Source: Gnetum montanum
Lineage: Eukaryota > Streptophyta > Gnetopsida > Gnetales > Gnetaceae
Direction of reading: 5' to 3'
DNA: 64,000 bases
NCBI GenBank assembly: GCA_015680685.1
Contig: MNCI01021573.1
Span: forward strand, 236,356-300,355
Numbering within the stretch: position 1 is the first letter of the stretch; every line of letters begins with the position of its first letter. A program made the position numbers and the translations under genes. Below are positions 57,201 to 64,000 of this stretch, piece after piece. The notes below the pieces were generated by a model that saw only the letters and a program-made list of their open reading frames with translations, was not told where the DNA came from and made no database searches.

Positions 57201-60200
57201 AATGTCTCAAAGTCCTTTAAGGTAGCTAAAATATCTTAATTGATAATAATGTTCAATTATTTTTAGCATTACTTACCTTAGGCATTTAAATTATGGGGTG
57301 CTTGAAAGTTTTCAAATTATGGTTTAACTACTCTTATGACATAGAGCTCAACTTTGGGAGCTTATAGGTTTTTGAGTAAGGTGAATTAGAGGTCTAAATC
57401 ATCAGATATCACTTGTGAAAGATCAAGGATTTGAGAAATGACAAAAAATCCTTTTGCATAAATGAAAAATGATGAAAGTTTAGCTAATGGTGATCACACA
57501 TATGTAGTGTTTGTTGGCTATGTCAACACTAATGGAGTTACATCAACTAAGCATACTACATCAATGTGGCTAGTCAAAATAATTTCTTGATTAATTTTTT
57601 GAGGATTATGAAGCCAAAATCAAGTTGTTTGAAAGGTCATGAGCCCTTGAAAAGATTGAATGAGAATCTAGTAGTGGATAAGGCTTAATAGTGATTCAAA
57701 ATGATGGTTTAGATATGACTGGAAGTCTTATAATTGACTAGGAATTTAGGTTTTTAAGATGTTGAAAAACATGACTTTAAAAAAAATTAATAAGAAGTGA
57801 CTAAGTGATAACTCATGAAGATAAATCATTAATGCCATGATGCTTGGAATGTGCAAGGTTGGTTCTTGGACAAGAACCCAAAGAGTTATACAAGTGCATC
57901 CTTCCCAAAGAAGACTTCTACCTAAACTATCCTTATATAATCATTTTACCAAGTCTATGGACACTTAGGAAATTGAATGTTGATTCAATTCTTATTTCAA
58001 TTACACATGTAATTAGTATTCCTTTAATCTTGTAGTATACTAAATAAAACCATTAAATACTTAAGTGCACATAGCAATGATATGAAATGGAATCAAAAGG
58101 TATTGCAAAAGTGGAATATGTTAGTAACATATCCCACATGTAGGACATGATTAAAATAATTAACAATACCTATTAGTTGGAAGTCCAAAACAAGTTCATA
58201 TCTCTTATAGTGACATTGCATTGCATTGCATCATTCTCAATTTGTCACCATGAAATTAACTAGCCAACATTGACAACACAACTTAATAAGAAGATATTGG
58301 AAAATATACATTAGAGCTACAAAAAATAATTAAGTAATTTCTAGTATTTATGTCATGGACCTTGGCCACTAGTTAGAGGAGCACCTTCAAGCATGGGTCA
58401 CATGTCTTTCTAGTTTCAAAACCAATGCTAATTCCATCAAAGGAGCATCTTTAGGCATGGTTTACATCTTTCTAGTTACATAATGGAACTAGTATAAACA
58501 GCCATGAGATTCTTGGAAGAAGCCTACCTTCAGGCATGGGTCGCATGTCTTTTCAGTGGTACCCTAAGAATGGTGTTCATAGGATTCAATTAATTATTCA
58601 ATTTTTTAATCTTGTCATAAGAATACCTTCAAACATGGATCATATGCCTTTTTAGTGACATAACAAGAAAATAACTTTACTTGAATAGTAATTTTTTTTT
58701 TTAAAAAAATTAGAAACATAGGTAGTAATGCATCAACATGGGGCTGGTAGGACCAATAAGCTCTTCCACGATTGGATTGGTTATGTTGCTAGTTCATCAC
58801 CTCATCTATAACCCACCCAAGTATCATACTCTTAGAGGTAAGCTTAGACAATTTAGGTACCAAGAAGCAATGGTAAACTTAAGAGTTTATTACTTCTTTT
58901 GTTGATATCCCAACTTCTTCCTTGTTCATTATGTTTCACCCATTAGTCATTGGTACATCCAAAGAACATTCATGCTTTCTAACTTAAAGTAAAAATACAC
59001 AAAGATCTCAAACTCCTCTTTCATTAACAATAAAAAGATATTTGTACAAACTTTTTATAATCTCAACTCCTACAAAGATAATGAGATAAGGTCTATGCAT
59101 GAATGAGATCCCTTATCTCACTCTATTATTGAGAAAGGATTTCTAAATTTTCTTATAAATATAAAATGAAAAGAAAAATGGGAGAAATAAATAGTTTCAT
59201 TAAGGTAAATAAGAAATTAGATAGTAAGAAAGCATGGAACTCAAACTACCCTCCTTAAGTGTTAAGGAGTACAAGGTCCAAAACTTCTATTTATACAAAT
59301 TGTAAATACATTTAGTGGGGGACAAGTGGGCAACAATGGACCTAAAATGTCTTCATCTTTTAAATAAGATGGTTTCAAAATCTTCATCTTTTGGATAAGG
59401 TATCCTTAAATTCTCCATTGTCTAGAAGGATACCTTTCAAGTCTTCATTGTTGAATTTGCTCACCAACTTTTACATGGTGATGGTTGGTATAGACTTTTT
59501 CTTTCCATGGTAGATTTCATGGGTATCATTCATAGGCAACTTTCACTGACCATAACTTCCACATCTAGAATTCATTTTACATAAATAAGGGATCAAAATC
59601 AATTAATTTGAATGTTTTTAACATAATGATATAGTTAATTTTCACATGAGATCATTTAATCTTTGTTTTTGGCCCTACAAAAAAAAACATATACATATAT
59701 TATTAAAGAGATATAACATAGTATAAATGATAAAAATCAACTAAGATACATTTATTAGTGATATGATATCAAGTATAACAAACATTATTTATTAGTAAAT
59801 ATTACTTATTTTAGATGCTTATCAAGGACCCAAGGTGGAACCCCAAGGATTCAACAAATCCCTTTGATATCACGCATGTATCCAACCTTTTTGGTCCTTT
59901 GTTTCTTCTTCAAGGTATGTAGTCATGGGTTACGATTAGTTTTGAATGTGATAAAGTTTACATTATTCTCATGATAAGGATCTTTTATTAATGGAAATGA
60001 AGGAATGGATTACGTGATTTCACTACCTTACCTAGTTATTCTTTTAATGACTTGGATAACATAGAACATAATTCCAACAACAAAGTTGGCTCCTACACAT
60101 ATGTGGTAATTTTATTAACAAAATATTATAATCATCCATAATATAAAGAAAATGACTTAAGAAAAATAGAAAATATAGAAAAATGAGAAAATATTAAGAT

Positions 60201-60479
60201 ATGAAAATTATATGAAGAATAGGAAAAATAATAAAGAAATAGAAAAACTAGGAAAAGTGTAAAATGAAAAAGTATAAAAATGTCCTCACAAGATTTCAAT
60301 TAGGATAGGTATCTTGACCATGGGCAAGGTTTATGATGGAGATATGAAAGGTAGACTAGGCTTTGGCAATGATAGAGATTTAGGATGAGTTGGTAGCTAC
60401 ATGGAAGTTCCTAAATGGTTTGACTTGTTGCATGTTGATGGGAATAAGTTTTTTTAGGTTGTTAGGGTTGTATATTTGC
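57201..60479. other. AT-rich intergenic DNA with one degenerate repeat
   Basis: No genes supported. 57480-57600 resembles the outer end of LTR d (53140-53225: 'tatgtcaacactaatg', 'catcaatgtggctagtcaaaa') and may be a small LTR scrap. See also the motif repeat at 58378-58660. Confidence 0.45.
58378..58660. repeat. Four spaced copies of a GGAGCACCTTCAAGCATGGGTCACATG-type motif
   Basis: Copies near 58378, 58441, 58515 and 58622 share 'ccttcaagcatgg', 'tcacatgtcttt' and 'ctagt', with irregular spacing of about 63-107 bp. Confidence 0.6.
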
Positions 60480-61290
60480 ATGGTACATGGTTTGAACATA
60501 AAGTGAATAGCATAAGGTTCCATAACATTTGAAATTTACTACATTACAAAACATGAGTGGAATTCTAGTATAGGACCTTACCTCCTTAATTGAATTCTAC
60601 ATGTCTAATCCTAGCATAACAACGTTACTTGATGTATCCTTTATGGACCTCATTCATCATTATTTTTATCCTTTGATTTTCATCTAGCATGTTGAGATTC
60701 ATGAAAATTTCTTTTTGTACTAGACTAAGTGCAAGGACAAGTTTACATGTATTTAGTGTATGAAGTTATGTTTCAATGGGTAATGTAGAAGAAGACTTTT
60801 GGTACACTAATTCATATGGGGGAATAGCCTATAGGAAGTTTCTATGTAGAGTGATAGGCCCATAAGGCATCATTTAGTTTTGTGCTCCAATTTTTCCTAT
60901 AGCTACTAACTATCCTCATAAGGATATGTAGAAGTTTCCTATTGGTTACCTCGAATATTTGCTTGGAGCCTATAAAATTAGAGTTTCCACAAGCTTTTAT
61001 TTCAGAAGTTTGAATACTTGATCACATTCCTTGGTCTATTTGACAATGCATACTTCTTTGTTAGCTTCACTAATAATTTGGTAATCTTAGAGATATTTTT
61101 GATGAAACATCTATAGTAGCTAGTATGTTCAAGGAATGATCTAACACTCTTTACTACTATGATCTTTGTGTGATTCATTGGATAACTCTTACCTTCTTTG
61201 GATCAACCTTTGTTCCTTTTTTTAATATCTTGTGTTCAAGAATAATGTTCTCTTAGACTATTAAATGACTTTTTTTTACCAATTAAGCTT
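60480..61290 (-). pseudogene. Deleted Ty3/Gypsy pol fragment (RT thumb joined to integrase end)
   Basis: On the minus strand, SVRSFLEHTSYYRCFIKNIS and KITKLLVKLTKKYAL (about 61040-61150) are the RT connection blocks, close to [20 protein letters not shown] in the Athila element. The frame then passes KLVETLIL and soon reaches YRKNWSTKLNDALWAYHST and KLPIGYSP (60800-60920), the integrase end. QKEIFMNLNMLDENQRIKIM follows. RNase H and most of integrase are missing, so an internal deletion of about 1.5-2 kb is implied. Confidence 0.72.
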
Positions 61291-61807
61291 AATGTAGGTA
61301 ACAACTCTATCATAAATACCACTTACACCTTGGTATGTTTGTGATTTTAACCCTTACCTTGTATTGAGATTGTCTTATTTTTAAAACTATTTTTCTTATT
61401 TGACTATGCTTGTATTGGTTAAGCTATGTGTCATGCAATTACTCTTTTTAGATGCTTTTAAAAATTTTGATGTATTTTTTATCTTTTATCTTTACTCTAA
61501 TTTTTCTAGTATTTTATATTAGCATATGCATAGTAACCTCTTTTGTTGGAGTTTTGAGTTCTTAGGTATCACGCATTGGATGGTGTACTACATCAAATTT
61601 GTGGTATGCTTTGTTTAGGTTGCTTTGTGTTTGTTGGTAAAATTATTTTTTGAAACCATATATATTTGTATTTTTAGTTTTTAATTTATTTCTAGCTTAT
61701 GTTTTAGAGAGTCTCCTTATTACACCTTGGTTAGCTATGTTTTAGAGAGACCTTGTAGATTTGGACATAGATATAACTATTAGCTAACCCTTTTTAAGGA
61801 GGCATCT

Positions 61808-61965
61808 ATTAAACCCCAAGAAATCTTAAAATAATTGTAATATAAGTACACCCCAAGATATATAATCCAATGAGAACTTTATAACTTAGCATTGCCCACC
61901 AAAATTGAACTCATGACTTGTAGCTTTTAAATCAAGAGTTTTATCAATAGGCTAACATGTCATTG
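61808..61965 (-). repeat. tRNA-derived SINE, most complete copy
   Basis: The minus strand starts ATGACATGTTAGCCTATTGA (box A-like at 61954-61944). GAGTTCAATTT is a box B match (61912-61902), then 'ggtgggcaatgctaag', 'ttataaagttctcattgg' and the tail 'atcttggggtgtacttat', 'aattattttaag'. The tail matches 37280-37363 and the head matches 2548-2643 and 37607-37708, so together these define one family of about 160-190 bp. Confidence 0.75.
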
Positions 61966-63829
61966 TTTTTTCCCATTAGAGTTATTCTTTTTTCCCAACC
62001 ATATCATACCCTTATGAGTATAAATACTTGACAACCTTTTCATTAGAAATTATTCACTTACATTGCTAACATCTAGGAGATATAACTAGAGAGGGAGACC
62101 ATATCAATTTGGAGAAAAGCTAGACCTAGATTTGTGCTATCATTCATGATCCTAGTAAGAGCTTAGTTCGAGATCTTGTTTCAAGATTTGTGAAGATTTC
62201 ATCATTGATCTTTAGTTTTGTCAAGGATTTTTTGGAGATTGTTTAGGAGATCTTGGTCGTGGGAAGGTTTCTAACTATTGCATTATCCTTTTAAGTAGGA
62301 AAAATTTAGTACTTTTCTTGGAATTATGGCCTTTTAGTGTTTGGATCTTTGCACATTTATTTTGGTCAATTTTAGTTTGTTCAAAAATTATTTGAAGAAA
62401 TGTCTTTTTGTTAGATTTGATTATTTTGCACATATTTTTTGAGATTTAGCATTTTTCTAATGTTTATTCTTATGCATGAGACATTAGAAAACATTTTGAT
62501 TCTATTTCGATTTGTTTTAACTTTGTTGAATTTTTTGACACTAGAACTAGGCTTTTGAGCTATAACTCAAGTTTTGACCCTCAAAATGATGCTAGATGGT
62601 AATTGCCAAGAACTTAAAGTTGTTCAACTCATCGACATAGATCTTGAAGTGTCCTTATCCCTTTGTTATAACCTCGTTGCAAGGTCATAATGAAGTATGT
62701 TATCATGGTAAGGCGCCACATGTTATTTGAAGCAAATTTTGTAAAGTGATCCTTGATCTTCTAAGAATGGAAATTTTAAAAAATGATGACAGACGTAGTT
62801 TCTAAGGCTTCCCAAAACTTCTAAAAGTTTAAAAGCAACAAATAAACACATTTCTAGAATTTTGGAAACTTAGAATGACTTGTAGGATCTTAGATTCCTT
62901 TTTATGGTTTTGTAGAAATTTAATCATCCTCCTAGAACTTGTATTTTCTATTTCTAGTAGTCTTACATCCCTATTAGCAGTAATCTCTTTTGGCTTAGAT
63001 ATCTAATTTGGCTTCATAAGTGATTTGGATATGTTTCCTCACCATGCAGGAATTTTTTTGAATATATACACATATATTTAATTTTGTAATTATTTGGATT
63101 TGAAATTTTAGTTAGCAATAGTTATGCAAATTGCCTTTCTTGCTAGGTAGTTTAATAATTTTATGGTGCTTACGCAAGGTTGAATTTTTCAATAAGGAGT
63201 TGGATGCTTATGCAAGTTGCCTTTATCAATTATTATCATTTAATTTTTGTAGTACATATGTGAGCTACCTTTCTTGATAAGGAACTAGATACTTATGCAG
63301 GTTGCCTTTCTTAGTAAGTATCATTCATTTACTTTTGATTTTGTTAATGGTGGTTGAATCTTTTAGTTATTTCAGTAATTTGGTAATTAATTTTGGTTTT
63401 CTTTATTAGTTATTTATCATATATGTATGTTTTGGTGCTAACTCTTTACATGTAGCTTCCTCTTATGCATGACTATCAAGCTACTTAATGCCTAAAACCA
63501 AAACTCATAAGGAAGTGTTTATTGCTTTCTTCCCTACGTAGTCATAGGACTACCTTTTGTTATGTGTTTGTGTCCTCTAGGTAATTTAGTTAGCTATGAG
63601 AAACAAAAGTTAGATGGAGAAGCTAATGCTTAAAAATATGTTTTAATGCATTTTAAGTTTTACTTATTAAGTTGTTAGTTGTATGATTTTCTTCTAAGCT
63701 ATAATCTTCAGCTGGGAATTTTTGCTATGTACTGTTCTCATTTGGTTGTGTGAATTTGTATTTACCTATCTTTGATATAGATCCTACTTTATCATGGATT
63801 TTTACTTCTACAACATCAAATATTTTTAT
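61966..63829. other. AT-rich intergenic DNA with weak repeats
   Basis: A TATA-like gtataaatacttg at about 62017, followed by 200 bp less AT-rich, could be a decayed promoter or LTR; unsupported. From 63117 to 63330 a box 'ttatgcaagttgcctttcttg' recurs four or five times at irregular spacing. No genes. Confidence 0.4.
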
Positions 63830-64000
63830 TGATGAGTGGCGAGGTACCCCTACACTCAACCATACGAAACGAGCGTACACGCGCGATCCGGTCGAACTCC
63901 GCAGACTAAATGCCTTAACGCCACAAGAAACACTTGGGGTTAATCGTTCGTTGTCTTCCCAGGCTTGCTTGTAAGTGTCACGGTGTATGGTTAAGCAAGT
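63830..64000 (-). repeat. CpG-rich Athila-like LTR end running off the window, copy f
   Basis: TGATGAGTGGCGAGGTACCC, then 'ctcaaccatacgaaacgagc', is the reverse complement of the family's LTR 3' end (compare 55250-55312), so orientation is minus. It keeps many CpG sites (for example gcgcgatccggtcg) that have decayed in all other copies, suggesting recent insertion. Truncated by the window end. Confidence 0.82.

Noticed and set aside
61980-62300. Another LTR promoter at the TATA-like site near 62017
   Set aside because: No matching second LTR, no TG...CA ends, and no target duplication could be seen.

Overview
The window looks like a gene-poor, transposon-filled stretch of a large plant nuclear genome. 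A gymnosperm such as a conifer is my inference. It is AT-rich and CpG-poor, and most of it is old, nested LTR retrotransposons whose coding frames are broken mainly by C-to-T type changes. The introns of the one recognisable host gene contain a SINE and a Copia remnant.

Left part (1-10 kb): the minus strand carries the first two coding exons of a TONNEAU2/FASS gene (a PP2A B''-type subunit that organises cortical microtubules). Exon 1 is 3778-3916 and exon 2 is 2185-2276; the gene continues off the left edge. Intron 1 holds a SINE and intron 2 a decayed Copia element. About 0.6 kb upstream of the start codon is a roughly 264-bp satellite array (4.53-7.14 kb). Next is a broken MULE-derived SWIM zinc-finger gene on the plus strand (7.47-10.03 kb) that still shows introns.

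10-16.4 kb: a minus-strand Athila-like LTR (10056-10920) with its polypurine tract, a long coiled-coil ORF in the position of the extra 3' ORF, then a minus-strand Ulp1-type (C48) cysteine protease pseudogene whose catalytic Cys codon is now Tyr.

16.45-36.1 kb: one giant Ty3/Gypsy element of the Tat lineage (about 19.6 kb, plus strand), with LTRs, gag, protease, RT, two RNase H regions and integrase. Between protease and RT lie about 6.7 kb that end in a consensus splice acceptor and contain an antisense gene with its own introns and a clean terminal exon. A 12-bp word (GAGAGYRTAGTC) recurs in the LTRs and in the upstream region of that antisense gene. The 3' LTR contains a one-base N where about 365 bp, including the TATA region, is missing. 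A 194-base gap lies just before it.

36-49.5 kb: SINE copies, a possible LINE end, a truncated minus LTR, then a full-length Athila-type element (39519-49452) bounded by a 5-bp target duplication CTCAT, with a tRNA-Asp-type primer site.

49.5-64 kb: AT-rich intergenic DNA with a 167-bp tandem repeat; a second copy of the LTR plus coiled-coil-ORF module (52.5-57.2 kb), split by a solo LTR with TCCTC target duplication (54412-55312); a deleted Gypsy fragment; a SINE; and the start of a CpG-rich, probably younger LTR running off the right edge.

The most novel items are the antisense intron-bearing gene inside the Tat element, the coiled-coil ORF shared by two minus-strand LTR insertions, and the SINE family found by comparing copies within the window. 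Family assignments rest on motif recognition by eye; no database search was run.
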